Shown: positions 46,055 to 54,147, counted from the stretch's first letter. The stretch: 64,000 nt of DNA from Rhizobium sp. SSA_523 (GCF_030435705.1 NZ_CP129382.1:2108001-2172000); one strand, 5' to 3'. The notes: generated by a model not told the origin, from the letters alone. Made by a program: numbers and translations.

Positions 46055-47065
46055 ATGTTCACCTATACGATCCGGCGACTGATGTTCGCCGTACCGACGC
46101 TGCTTGTCATAAGTTTCGTCATTTTCGCCCTGCTCGACCTCGCGCCGAACGATCCGCTGGCCGACCTGCCGCTGACCATTCCACCCGAGGTGCGCGAGCA
46201 GATCCGCGCGGCCATGGGCCTCGACGAGCCCTTTTTCATTCGCTACCTGCACTGGCTGCACCAGTTCTTCATCAATGAGCCGCTGAATATTTTCGAGCAG
46301 CTCACCGGGATGACCGTCGGCGACGGCGAACGCATGCGCGTTCTCTCCTGGGCGACCCGCAGTCCGGTCGTCGATCTCATCGTCCAGCGCCTGCCGCAGA
46401 CGCTGTGGGTCGTCGGCATGGCCTATGTCTTCGGCATCCTTATCGCTATCCCGGTCGGCGTCATCTCCGCCTATCGCCAGTATTCGATCTTCGACCAGGT
46501 CGGCACATTCGTCACCATGGTCGGCTATTCGGTGCCGACTTTCTTCACCGGCGTGCTGCTGATCGTCATCTTCTCGTCCACGCTGCACTGGTTCCCCTCC
46601 ATCTACGATACCAATCTGGTGGTGAACGACTGGTCCAGCTTCGTTGCGCAGGTTCGGCAGATGGTGCTGCCGGTCACGGTGCTGGCGCTCTACAATGCCT
46701 CGCAGATTGCGCGCTTCGTCAGGGCCTCGATGCTCGACAATCTCAGCCAGGATTATGTCCGCACCGCCCGCGCCAAGGGCGTCAAGGAAAAGACCGTGCT
46801 GTTGGTGCATGTGCTGCGCAACAGCCTGATCCCGGTGGTGACGGTCATCGCCCTTGGTGTTCCCACCATTTTTTCGGGCGCCATCATCACCGAGCAGATC
46901 TTCCGCGTGAACGGGCTCGGGCAATTGCTGATCACCGCGGTCCAGGGCGCCGATATCCCGCTGGTCCAGACGCTGACCTTCATCTTTGCGGTGCTGATCG
47001 TCCTGTTCAACCTGATCGCCGATGTCCTTTACGGCATTCTTGACCCGAGGATCCGCTATGACTGA
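46055..47065 (+). CDS. Peptide ABC transporter permease (DppB type)
   Basis: A 336-residue inner-membrane permease starting MFTYTIRRLMFAVPTLLVIS, with six helices and the DppB/OppB EAA loop YVRTARAKGVKEKTVLLVHVLRNSLIPVVT. It forms half of the channel with the next gene, to which it is coupled by an 8-bp ATGACTGA overlap. An insert of about 60 residues between helix 1 and helix 2 (PLNIFEQLTGMTVGDGERMR) is longer than in typical DppB. Confidence 0.93.
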   Translation: MFTYTIRRLMFAVPTLLVISFVIFALLDLAPNDPLADLPLTIPPEVREQIRAAMGLDEPFFIRYLHWLHQFFINEPLNIFEQLTGMTVGDGERMRVLSWATRSPVVDLIVQRLPQTLWVVGMAYVFGILIAIPVGVISAYRQYSIFDQVGTFVTMVGYSVPTFFTGVLLIVIFSSTLHWFPSIYDTNLVVNDWSSFVAQVRQMVLPVTVLALYNASQIARFVRASMLDNLSQDYVRTARAKGVKEKTVLLVHVLRNSLIPVVTVIALGVPTIFSGAIITEQIFRVNGLGQLLITAVQGADIPLVQTLTFIFAVLIVLFNLIADVLYGILDPRIRYD

Positions 47066-47981
47066 TGCGACCATCGCCTCCGCTCTTCCGGCCGCCAAGC
47101 GCGACACGGAAACCCCGATGGGCCTCTTCTGGCGCAGGTTCCGCCGGCACAAAGGCGGCGTTGCCGGCCTGGTGATCTTCGTCCTCATCCTGCTCGTCGT
47201 CTTTGTCGGCCCGCTGATCCATACCATCGACCCGAACAAGATCGATATCCGCGCGAAGAACCAGGGCCCGTCGCTGGCCCATCCCTTCGGCACCGACAAT
47301 CTGGGCCACGATATGCTGGCACAGGTCATGGCCGGCGGTCAGATCTCGCTTGCGGTCGGCATCACCGCCATGCTGCTGGCGCTGCTGCTCGGCACTCTGG
47401 TGGGCGTGCTGTCCGGTTATTTCCGTCGGCTGGACGGTCCTTTGATGCGGCTGACCGACCTGTTCCTCGCTCTGCCGCTCCTGCCTTTGCTTCTCGTGAT
47501 CATCATGCTGTTCCGCGATACCCTGCGGTCGGCCTTCGGTCCGGAGACCGGGATCTTCATCCTGATCGTCTTCGTGATCGGCATCACCAGCTGGATGCAC
47601 ACGGCCCGCATCGTGCGCGGCGATGTTCTTGCCGTCAAAAGCCAGGAATTCATCACTGCGGCGCAGAGCAGCGGCATGCGGGAGTACCGGATCGTGCTGC
47701 GGCATATCCTGCCGAATGTCCTCTCCTCCATCATGGTTTCGGCCACGCTCGGCATTGCGGCGGCGATCATCACGGAATCCGCGCTCAGCTTTCTCGGCCT
47801 GGGCTTTCCATCCGACTTCCCGACCTGGGGAAGGCTGCTCTTCGATGGCGCCAACTTCCTGCAGATCACGCCCTCGCGCGTGCTGTGGCCGGGCCTCGCC
47901 ATCTCGCTCACGGTCCTCAGCGTCAACTATGTCGGCGATGCGGTGCGCGACGCGCTCGATCCGCGCAGCCTCTCGCGATAA
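47058..47981 (+). CDS. Peptide ABC transporter permease (DppC type)
   Basis: A 307-residue permease with the DppC N-terminal pattern (FWRRFRRHKGGVAGLVIFVL), HPFGTDNLGHDMLAQV and the EAA loop EFITAAQSSGMREYRIVLRHILPN. Start at 47058 overlaps the previous stop. Last gene of the plus-strand peptide operon; a promoter and sRNA candidate lie just downstream. Confidence 0.93.
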   Translation: MTDATIASALPAAKRDTETPMGLFWRRFRRHKGGVAGLVIFVLILLVVFVGPLIHTIDPNKIDIRAKNQGPSLAHPFGTDNLGHDMLAQVMAGGQISLAVGITAMLLALLLGTLVGVLSGYFRRLDGPLMRLTDLFLALPLLPLLLVIIMLFRDTLRSAFGPETGIFILIVFVIGITSWMHTARIVRGDVLAVKSQEFITAAQSSGMREYRIVLRHILPNVLSSIMVSATLGIAAAIITESALSFLGLGFPSDFPTWGRLLFDGANFLQITPSRVLWPGLAISLTVLSVNYVGDAVRDALDPRSLSR

Positions 47982-48044
47982 AAGGGCGGAGGATAATGTC
48001 GTGTCGGCGGGCGCGAAAAAAAATGCAATTTTTTTGAAGGCCCG

Positions 48045-48069
48045 GGAACCAATGACCTGGCCGGTCGTT
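48045..48069 (+). promoter_or_regulatory. EcfG-type promoter of the predicted small RNA
   Basis: GGAAC (48045-48049), exactly 16 bp, CGTT (48066-48069) is a full match to the alphaproteobacterial general-stress sigma factor consensus. An A8/T7 tract lies just upstream (48016-48035). The nearest downstream plus-strand structure is a terminator at 48147-48185, with no protein frame between. Confidence 0.75.
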
Positions 48070-48075
48070 CTTATC

Positions 48076-48186
48076 ACATCTGGAAGCGCCCCCGTCCCCC
48101 GCCCTTCAAAGCTTCCAGATAACTCTTCATCCCCCTCGAAGAGACCAACGGTCTCGATTTCTACGGAAATCGAGACCGTTTCTTTA
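48076..48186 (+). ncRNA. Predicted EcfG-dependent small RNA with C-rich loops
   Basis: From the expected start about 7 nt after the -10 box to the terminator gives about 110 nt. Stem-loop 1: ATCTGGAAGC (48078-48087) pairs perfectly with GCTTCCAGAT (48111-48120), its 23-nt loop rich in C (CCCCCGTCCCCC). Stem-loop 2: CTCTTC (48123-48128) pairs with GAAGAG (48138-48143), loop ATCCCCCTC. Stem-loop 3 is the 15-bp terminator. C-rich loops can pair with G-rich Shine-Dalgarno sites. This recalls GsrN of Caulobacter, a stress sRNA driven by the same sigma-factor class; homology is not shown, and no transcript is proven. Confidence 0.6.
48147..48185 (+). terminator. Strong Rho-independent terminator
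   Basis: AACGGTCTCGATTTC and GAAATCGAGACCGTT form a perfect 15-bp stem with a TACG loop (48147-48180), followed by TCTTT. It ends the predicted sRNA and possibly the peptide operon. Confidence 0.85.
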
Positions 48187-48292
48187 TGCGCATTCGCCGG
48201 ACCAGGTTCGGTCCGAGCCAGATCCTCTCGAGACATATGGACAGGCGCACCCGAGGCCAAGGCCTGTCGAGACTTGATGAGACGATCGGCGA

Positions 48293-49306
48293 CTATTCCG
48301 CCGCGTGATCGATGGGGAAGACCAGGCTGTAGCTGATGCGGTCCTGGGTGATCTGATAGCGCGCCTTGCCATTGACCGAGGCCGGAACAACGCGTTCCAG
48401 CACCGTGCTGCCGAAATTGGCCTTCAGCGTATCATCCAGGCTAAAGCCGTCATGCCGCGAATGCGGATTGCCGAGGCCTTCGTCCCAGCGCACTTCCAGA
48501 GAGTCATGCCCGTTGATCTGCACCTTGTGACAGCTGACGCCGATGGCGCGACCGCTCTTCACCAGCGAGCCATGGCTGACGGCATTGACGATCAGCTCAT
48601 GCAGGGCGAGCCCGAGATGCAGCGACGCATTGGGGGTGAGCAGAACATCATCCCCGCTGATGCGCACAAGATGCGCATTGTCGGGGAGGTACTTCTCGGT
48701 CTGCTGTCGCACGAGCTCGAAGAAGTAGGCGCCGCGCCAACTGGAATCGGTAATCAGGTCCTGGGATTGCGAGAGCGAGTAGAGGCGACCGCGGAACTTG
48801 TTCAGGAACATGTCCAGCGTGACCGAATAGCGCGCCGTCTGCAGGGCAATGCTCTGGATGATCGCCAGGAGGTTTTTCGAGCGGTGGCTCACTTCGCGCA
48901 GCAGCGCCCGCAGCAGCCTCTCCCGGTGACGTTCCTCCGACCGGTCGACGATTGTCGTCACCAGATAAAGGCCCCGCCCCGTCAGCTCGACGCCCTGGAC
49001 GCGAAATTCATAGACTTCGTCAGGACTGATGCTGAATTCGGCATGGCCTTTCTGGCCGCTTTCGGTAAGTCCGCGCTTCAGGTCCGCGAGCTTCTGGGCA
49101 ATCTCGCTGCCGAAGAGGGATTGATCGCTGGGTGCGTCGCCGAGACCCGCCGACCAGGCTGGCGGCAGGTTGGTCACGAACAGATAGTCGTGATCGCTGT
49201 TTTGAATAATGACGCTTGCGCCGAGATCAACGAGAGCTGGCATGAAAAATTCACGCAACTTGTCGTCGCTCTCACCAGCCTGTTGCCATGTCAGCTGATG
49301 CGACAA
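48293..49306 (-). CDS. HWE/HisKA_2-family sensor histidine kinase
   Basis: A 337-residue soluble kinase. Residues ~20-125 form a PAS-like input domain (SVIIQNSDHDYLFVTNLPPAW), followed by the dimerisation helix with phospho-acceptor His141 in REVSHRSKNLLAIIQSIA, an N box (LALHELIVNAVSHG) and the WxE-type segment VRWDEG of HWE kinases. The start is TTG at 49306 with GGAG 8 nt upstream, and no ATG fits. Kinases of this family phosphorylate PhyR to activate the general stress response; it is encoded just downstream of phyR on the same strand, so it is a good PhyK/RsiC-type candidate. Confidence 0.88.
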   Translation of the reverse strand: MSHQLTWQQAGESDDKLREFFMPALVDLGASVIIQNSDHDYLFVTNLPPAWSAGLGDAPSDQSLFGSEIAQKLADLKRGLTESGQKGHAEFSISPDEVYEFRVQGVELTGRGLYLVTTIVDRSEERHRERLLRALLREVSHRSKNLLAIIQSIALQTARYSVTLDMFLNKFRGRLYSLSQSQDLITDSSWRGAYFFELVRQQTEKYLPDNAHLVRISGDDVLLTPNASLHLGLALHELIVNAVSHGSLVKSGRAIGVSCHKVQINGHDSLEVRWDEGLGNPHSRHDGFSLDDTLKANFGSTVLERVVPASVNGKARYQITQDRISYSLVFPIDHAAE

Positions 49307-49624
49307 GAAATCTACTCCGCCTTCATTGAGACCCGGTGACGCTTGTTGCCGAAGCCCGGTCCCTGGATCGCAACGTTGTTATAGGGCGATGGTCGGATCG
49401 GGACAACCCGGCTCGCCAGCTTTTGGTGGCAATTCTTTCTCGGCTAATCTCACCCGTCACCGACCAGAGCGAAAGACGCCCCGGCGTTTGGACCGGGTTC
49501 GGAGCGACGGGACGGCTCTGTCTGGCAGCGGGATTGGCATGGTGGCGGGGGAAAGCCCGGTCGATATATCCGCAGACGCACCAACGGCGGTCTGCGGACA
49601 CATTTTCTAAAACAGCGGGCCGGT
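49307..49624. other. 318-bp gap between phyR and the HWE kinase gene
   Basis: No credible gene here. An 8-bp stem, CCGCAGAC (49570-49577) with GTCTGCGG (49590-49597), lies just after the phyR stop and may end the phyR transcript, although no U-run follows. No GGAAC-type promoter was found for the kinase gene. Confidence 0.45.
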
Positions 49625-50419
49625 TCAGGCCGCCGCTTTGACCGCTTCGTTGAAGAAGAGTGCCTGGCTGATCAGCGCCTTGACCATATCCGGATTGAAC
49701 GGCTTGGTGACCAGGAAGGCCGGCTCGGGGCGTTCGCCCGTCAGCAGCCGTTCCGGGAAAGCGGTGATGAAGATGACCGGCACGTTGGAGGTCTTGAGGA
49801 TCTCGTTGACGGCGTCGATCCCGGAGCTGCCATCGGCGAGCTGGATATCGGCAAGCACCATTTTCGGATTCGACCCGTGGAAGAGGTTGACCGCTTCCTT
49901 ATGCGTGCGTGCGATGCCGGTCACCCGATGACCCAGATCCTGCACCATCTGCTCGATATCGAGCGCGATAAGCGGCTCGTCTTCGATGATCATGATATCG
50001 GTTGCGACCTGGCGGGAAATCTCGCGCGACGCCTCATCGAGCAGACGCGTGACGTCTTCGACGTCGCCATCAAGAATTTCAGCCGTTTCCTCGAGCGTGA
50101 AACCTTCTACCGACACCAGCAGGAAGGCGTGACGCGCCTGGGACGGCAGGTTGGCGAGATTCGCCACCGCGCGCTGTTCCCATGCGAAAGGTGATTCGAT
50201 CGGGCGAACTTCAATCGCCGTGGAACCGAAAATCGCGACAAAGAGTTTGTAGAGCGAGACGCGGTCTTTGGAGGTTTCCGGGAAAATGGAAATATCCGCA
50301 ATCAAGGCTTCCAAGACCGCAGCGACATATGCGTCTCCCGAGGTCTGCGAGCCGGTAACGGCGCGGGCGTAGCGGCGCAGATATGGAAGGTGGGACGCAA
50401 CGCGTGAGGTAAGTGACAT
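49625..50419 (-). CDS. phyR: PhyR anti-anti-sigma response regulator
   Basis: A 264-residue protein with the diagnostic layout: an EcfG-like sigma domain (residues 1-135) and a C-terminal receiver domain with phospho-acceptor Asp191 in MVLADIQLADGSSG and the FLVTKPF lysine. Once phosphorylated, it binds NepR and frees EcfG, turning on the general stress response. It is divergent from nepR-ecfG, and both sides carry EcfG-type promoters, giving positive feedback. Confidence 0.97.
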   Translation of the reverse strand: MSLTSRVASHLPYLRRYARAVTGSQTSGDAYVAAVLEALIADISIFPETSKDRVSLYKLFVAIFGSTAIEVRPIESPFAWEQRAVANLANLPSQARHAFLLVSVEGFTLEETAEILDGDVEDVTRLLDEASREISRQVATDIMIIEDEPLIALDIEQMVQDLGHRVTGIARTHKEAVNLFHGSNPKMVLADIQLADGSSGIDAVNEILKTSNVPVIFITAFPERLLTGERPEPAFLVTKPFNPDMVKALISQALFFNEAVKAAA

Positions 50420-50462
50420 TCAGAATCTCCCCTGATGCCCTGCGGGCAATGAACGTGGTAGA

Positions 50463-50520
50463 AACACTAACCGATAAAAAAAGTTCCGCCCACCGGGAAC
50501 TTTTTTCGCGGCACGGAATT
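50463..50520. promoter_or_regulatory. Divergent EcfG-type promoters of phyR and nepR-ecfG
   Basis: Minus strand: GGAAC (50483-50487) then 16 bp then TGTT (50463-50466), directed to phyR. Plus strand: GGAAC (50496-50500) then 16 bp then AATT (50517-50520), directed to nepR-ecfG. The two -35 elements sit head to head (GTTCC...GGAAC) with an 8-bp spacer. Both fit the relaxed GGAAC-N18-TT form of the RpoE2/EcfG consensus. Confidence 0.75.
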
Positions 50521-50551
50521 CTTAGGAGATACCGAATGGGCAGCCTGCGTG

Positions 50552-50767
50552 ATGAGTGACGACGAAACCAGAAAAAAAGACAAGATGACCACAGCACAAG
50601 CAAATATCAGTCGGCCGGGCGGAGCGCTGCCGAATGCGTCGATCTCGCGCAAGCTGCGGGAATTCTACGATGCAGTGCAGGAAGAGGGTATTCCCGACCG
50701 CTTTCTCGATCTTCTCGAACGCCTGGAAGAAGCTGAGAAGAATTCGAAGTCGGTGAACGCGAAATGA
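50552..50767 (+). CDS. nepR: NepR anti-sigma factor
   Basis: A 71-residue protein with the NepR core LREFYDAVQEEGIPDRFLDLLERLEEAE, two short helices that wrap around EcfG or the sigma-like domain of PhyR. ATG at 50552 chosen (a GTG directly precedes it; an ATG at 50585 giving 60 residues is also plausible, as no start has a clear ribosome site). Its stop overlaps the ecfG start by 4 bp, so the anti-sigma and sigma factor are coupled. Confidence 0.93.
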   Translation: MSDDETRKKDKMTTAQANISRPGGALPNASISRKLREFYDAVQEEGIPDRFLDLLERLEEAEKNSKSVNAK

Positions 50768-51330
50768 GCACCAAGGAAGATGAGGTCAATCGCGCTTTCA
50801 AGCGTGATCTTTTGGCATCCCTGCCGAACCTGCGCGCTTTTGCGGTTTCCTTGACTGGCCGGCATGACAAGGCGGATGATCTTGTCCAGGACACGATCAT
50901 GAAGGCTTGGGCCAACCAGACAAGCTTTACCGCTGGCACCAATATGCGTGCCTGGCTCTTCACGATCCTGCGCAACGAATTCTACAGCCAGATGCGCAAG
51001 CGCGGCCGTGAGGTGCAAGACAGCGACGGCCTGTTCAGCGAGCGTTTCTCTGTTCATCCCGAACAATATGGACGCCTCGATCTGCAGGACTTTCGCAAGG
51101 CACTGGATCTGTTGCCGGACGACCAGCGTGAGGCCATCATCCTGGTGGGTGCGGCGGGTTTCGCCTATGAAGAGGCTGCCTCGATCTGCGGCTGCGCCGT
51201 CGGAACGATCAAGAGCCGCGTCTCGCGCGCCCGTACCCGCCTGCAGGAAATGCTCGGCGTGGCCGGCGAAAGCGATTACGGTCCAGATCCCGGAGATGCG
51301 GCGATTACCGCCCGTGCATTCGGAAGCTGA
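50764..51330 (+). CDS. ecfG: EcfG general stress response sigma factor
   Basis: A 188-residue ECF sigma factor (called RpoE2 in Sinorhizobium). Region 2 contains DDLVQDTIMKAWANQTSF and NMRAWLFTILRNEFYSQMRK; region 4 contains EAASICGCAVGTIKSRVSRARTRL. It directs transcription from GGAAC-type promoters, of which four candidates are seen in this window. The end converges on the receiver-protein gene, leaving 4 bp. Confidence 0.96.
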   Translation: MSTKEDEVNRAFKRDLLASLPNLRAFAVSLTGRHDKADDLVQDTIMKAWANQTSFTAGTNMRAWLFTILRNEFYSQMRKRGREVQDSDGLFSERFSVHPEQYGRLDLQDFRKALDLLPDDQREAIILVGAAGFAYEEAASICGCAVGTIKSRVSRARTRLQEMLGVAGESDYGPDPGDAAITARAFGS

Positions 51331-51334
51331 TCCC

Positions 51335-51679
51335 TCACCCCTCCCCCAGGCGTTTCGCCAGAGCCACCAGCAGGTCGTCATCAAACGGCTTCGCAATCAC
51401 CGGCGCTCCGGCAAATCCCTTGACCCCCTGATAATAGCTGCGATCGACTGAGGCGAAGATAAGCCCCTGGCCCTCTTCGAACAGACGCCGCAATTCCTGG
51501 CCGATCTCGCCGGCAGACACCGATGCATCGGCCAGGATAACGTCAAAGCGCGTCGAGTGCAGATGATGAAGCGCGTCGCGGGGCATCGAAACGACGATCG
51601 CGCAGTTCAAAGCATCCATCAGGACCTGCTCTGCTTCCAGCGCAACAAGAAATTCGACATCGATGATGAGGATGCGCAA
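51335..51679 (-). CDS. Single-domain response regulator receiver protein
   Basis: A 114-residue receiver domain without an output domain. The acidic pocket is partly changed (IIDVEF: Asp7 and Glu9), the acceptor is likely Asp51 in VILADASVS, and the conserved lysine is in VIAKPFDDD. Placed tail to tail with ecfG, it may tune phosphoflow to PhyR, as single-domain receivers do in other alphaproteobacteria; this is inference. Confidence 0.85.
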   Translation of the reverse strand: MRILIIDVEFLVALEAEQVLMDALNCAIVVSMPRDALHHLHSTRFDVILADASVSAGEIGQELRRLFEEGQGLIFASVDRSYYQGVKGFAGAPVIAKPFDDDLLVALAKRLGEG

Positions 51680-51805
51680 AGATCTGTTCCATATTGACGA
51701 CCCGGACGCGTAAATCAGGTCGAAGTGGAAAGGTCATTTAAAAAAGACACTCCGGAGGCGGAAATCTTGCGCTAGAAGAACGATATTCTGTTACCGGATT
51801 CGTTC

Positions 51806-52564
51806 ATGGCCTCGTCGAAAACCACCACGCCGACCCGCATTCCCTGCGAACTCTGTCCCCTGCGGCGCCGGCCGCATTTTCGTGACTTCGAACCCGAAGA
51901 ACTGGCCTTCGTCAGCAGCTTCAAATACGGCGAGACATCCGTGGATCCCGGCGCCACCGTCATTTCGGAAGGCGAGCAGCATCCACAGCTCTATACCGCG
52001 CTGGCGGGCTGGAGCTTCCGCTACAAGATTCTCGAAGACGGACGTCGCCAGATCCTCAATTATATCCTGCCGGGTGACCTGGTTGGCCTGCAGGGCAATC
52101 TGATGGGGGAAATGCAGCACTCCGTGGAAGCCCTGACACGGGTCACGCTGTGCGTTTTCGAACGCGAGCGGCTGGGAACCCTGTTCCGCAACCATCCCTC
52201 GCTGGCCTACGACCTGACCTGGATCGCATCGCGCGAGGAATCCATGCTCGACGAACATCTTCTGAGCATCGGACGCCGCACGGCACTGGAACGCGCGGCC
52301 TATCTTCTCTCCTTCCTCGATCACCGGGCGCATGTGACCGGGGTCTTCAGCGAAGAAGGACCGGCCGTGCTGCCGCTGACACAGCAGCATGTCGCCGATA
52401 CGCTCGGCCTGTCGCTGGTGCATACCAACAAGACCTTGCGCAAGCTGGCGGAATCCAGTGTCGTTCGATGGCTCGATCGCGGCTCGGAAGTGCTGGACCG
52501 CAAAAAGCTGCAGGACATAGCGGGCTGGTCGCCGATCGAGGAAAGGCGGCGCCCCTTCATCTGA
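51806..52564 (+). CDS. Crp/Fnr-family transcriptional regulator
   Basis: A 252-residue regulator with a cyclic-nucleotide-binding-like domain (residues ~35-155) and a C-terminal winged HTH (LTQQHVADTLGLSLVHTNKTLRKL). Only two N-terminal cysteines, in CELCPL, are present, so the four-cysteine Fe-S cluster of true FNR is unlikely. The target and ligand are not visible. It lies in the stress block between the receiver gene and dps but has no GGAAC promoter. Confidence 0.88.
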   Translation: MASSKTTTPTRIPCELCPLRRRPHFRDFEPEELAFVSSFKYGETSVDPGATVISEGEQHPQLYTALAGWSFRYKILEDGRRQILNYILPGDLVGLQGNLMGEMQHSVEALTRVTLCVFERERLGTLFRNHPSLAYDLTWIASREESMLDEHLLSIGRRTALERAAYLLSFLDHRAHVTGVFSEEGPAVLPLTQQHVADTLGLSLVHTNKTLRKLAESSVVRWLDRGSEVLDRKKLQDIAGWSPIEERRRPFI

Positions 52565-52604
52565 AGAAGCGCCGCTCATAAGGATCGAAATTGTTTTCTT
52601 TTGC

Positions 52605-53117
52605 TTACTCGGCGATAATCGCCCGCAGCATCCACAGCGCCTTTTCGTGAAAGGTCAGCCGGTCGGTCAGCATGTCGGCCGTCACCACATCGCCGGCCTC
52701 GTCGGCGGCTTCCGCAGCCTTGCGCATGGTCTTCACCGCGGCCTCGTGATCGGCAACCAGATCATTGACCATGGAAATCGCCGTGAACTTGTCGACATCC
52801 TTGGCTTGCGGCGCAAAATCGGCCGCTTCGCCGAGAGAGGCCGGAGCCAGATGACCCAGGGCACGAATGCGTTCGGCGATAATGTCGGCGGCGTTGAACA
52901 AGACGCCGTAATGCTCTTCCGTCAAATCATGCAGCGGCTTGAACAGGGGACCCACCACATTCCAGTGGTAGACGTGGCTCTTGATCGTCAGGCGATAGGT
53001 TGCCGCGAGAATCTGCGACAGGCTCTCCGCCATTGTTTCGCGATAGGCCTTTTCAAGGCCGATATCGATATCCTCGTCATGGGATTTCGGCTTCAGGACA
53101 GCAGAGGCTTGTGCCAT
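52605..53117 (-). CDS. dps: Dps ferritin-like DNA-protection protein
   Basis: A 170-residue Dps protein that stores iron using peroxide and protects DNA in stress. The inter-subunit ferroxidase ligands appear in KSHVYHWNVVGPLF and DLTEEHYGVLFNAADIIAERI. The ATG at 53117 has GGAGAATGAAG upstream; another ATG two codons earlier is too close to the ribosome site. No EcfG-type promoter was found directly upstream, although dps genes often belong to the stress regulon. Confidence 0.95.
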   Translation of the reverse strand: MAQASAVLKPKSHDEDIDIGLEKAYRETMAESLSQILAATYRLTIKSHVYHWNVVGPLFKPLHDLTEEHYGVLFNAADIIAERIRALGHLAPASLGEAADFAPQAKDVDKFTAISMVNDLVADHEAAVKTMRKAAEAADEAGDVVTADMLTDRLTFHEKALWMLRAIIAE

Positions 53118-53226
53118 CTTCATTCTCCTTGATTGATCGTAGATAATCGGTCACCCGGCCCGGGCATCGGGCAGCAGCATCCCGATCCAGGTCGCCGGCG
53201 CAACCACGCCGACAGACCGGCAAGGC

Positions 53227-53673
53227 TCAGGCGTCCGGCGGATCGCCTGCGTCGCGTCCGCCGCCCAGCATGCGCAGGGCAAACAAAGCCACGCCGCCCG
53301 TGACTGCCGCGGCCATCAGCGGCCTCGATTTCATCATCACCGGCAGGAGCGACACGGCGGTCGTCATCATCAGCGCGCGGTTATTGGCGGCGGCCTCGCG
53401 ACGCTTCCGCTCATCCGCCTTGTTCTTCACCGCGACCACGAGGACGATGATGAGCACCAGCAACAGGGCCAGACCGGCCACCGAACCGAGCGCGGCCACC
53501 GGCGTCATGCGCCTTGCAAGCCAGACGGCGAGCGCGGCGACGCCGGCGCCATAGGCGGTCAGCAGAAACAGGGCGATGAGCCCGTACAGAATGGCATTGC
53601 GACGCGTACGGTGGATCATCATGCTGAGATCCACCGACAGCAACGATGCCAGCAATGGCAGCAGACGAGCCAT
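53227..53673 (-). CDS. Membrane protein of unknown function, partner of DUF883 gene
   Basis: A 148-residue protein with two strong transmembrane helices (LYGLIALFLLTAYGAGVAAL and SVAGLALLLVLIIVLVVAV), then a basic segment KNKADERKRREAA and a weaker C-terminal hydrophobic stretch. It resembles phage-holin-superfamily-like membrane proteins paired with YqjD/DUF883 genes. The ATG at 53673 follows the DUF883 stop by 1 nt (TGATATG), so the pair is translationally coupled. Expected to be under the EcfG-type promoter at 54088. Confidence 0.75.
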   Translation of the reverse strand: MARLLPLLASLLSVDLSMMIHRTRRNAILYGLIALFLLTAYGAGVAALAVWLARRMTPVAALGSVAGLALLLVLIIVLVVAVKNKADERKRREAAANNRALMMTTAVSLLPVMMKSRPLMAAAVTGGVALFALRMLGGGRDAGDPPDA

Positions 53674-53674
53674 A

Positions 53675-54001
53675 TCAGCGGCGCGAAAGAAGCGCGAAGA
53701 GGAAGCCGAGACCCGCGGCAATCGCCACCGACTGCAGCGGCTTGGTGCGGATCTGCCGCTCGAGATCGCGTTCCATCGACATCGCCTGGGCGCGCGCCGC
53801 ATCCATCATCTGTGCGGAGGCATCCAGGGCGTCACTGGAGGCGCGACGGGCCTTGAATTTCAGATCTTCCGCCTTGGTGCTGCCGGCCGCCGCCACAGCC
53901 TTGGCCAGCGAGGAAATATCGTCGCGCAGCTGCTGAAGCTGCCGCTCGACATCGGCCTGCGAACCGGACCGCGGGAATTCGTTCGGCGTGTTCATCGACA
54001 T
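53675..54001 (-). CDS. DUF883/ElaB-YqjD-type inner-membrane protein
   Basis: A 108-residue protein: a charged, heptad-like helical region (DVERQLQQLRDDISSLAKAVAAAG, two segments) and a single C-terminal transmembrane helix (SVAIAAGLGFLFALLSRR), the layout of ElaB/YqjD proteins that can tether ribosomes to the membrane in E. coli. AAGGAG lies 6 nt before the ATG at 54001. A full EcfG promoter is upstream, matching stress-induced behaviour of this family. Confidence 0.85.
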   Translation of the reverse strand: MSMNTPNEFPRSGSQADVERQLQQLRDDISSLAKAVAAAGSTKAEDLKFKARRASSDALDASAQMMDAARAQAMSMERDLERQIRTKPLQSVAIAAGLGFLFALLSRR

Positions 54002-54087
54002 CACGTTCTCCTTGAAAAGCAAGAGCGGGCGCATGCAGGGCCCAGACAAACGTGCGAGCCCTTCACCCGCCGCTCATTCGCCGGGTC

Positions 54088-54112
54088 AACGAGGATCGCG
54101 CGATTTTGTTCC
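54088..54112 (-). promoter_or_regulatory. EcfG-type promoter of the DUF883 pair
   Basis: On the minus strand GGAAC (54108-54112), exactly 16 bp, CGTT (54088-54091) is a full match to the EcfG consensus. It lies 87 bp upstream of the DUF883 start and faces it. Confidence 0.75.
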
Positions 54113-54147
54113 ATAGCAAGTTCGGGCTCTGCAAACCTTGCGCAGGA

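Noticed and set aside
49336..49641. A 101-codon plus-strand frame in the phyR/kinase gap
   Set aside because: No ribosome site, no domain, and it runs into the phyR gene on the opposite strand.
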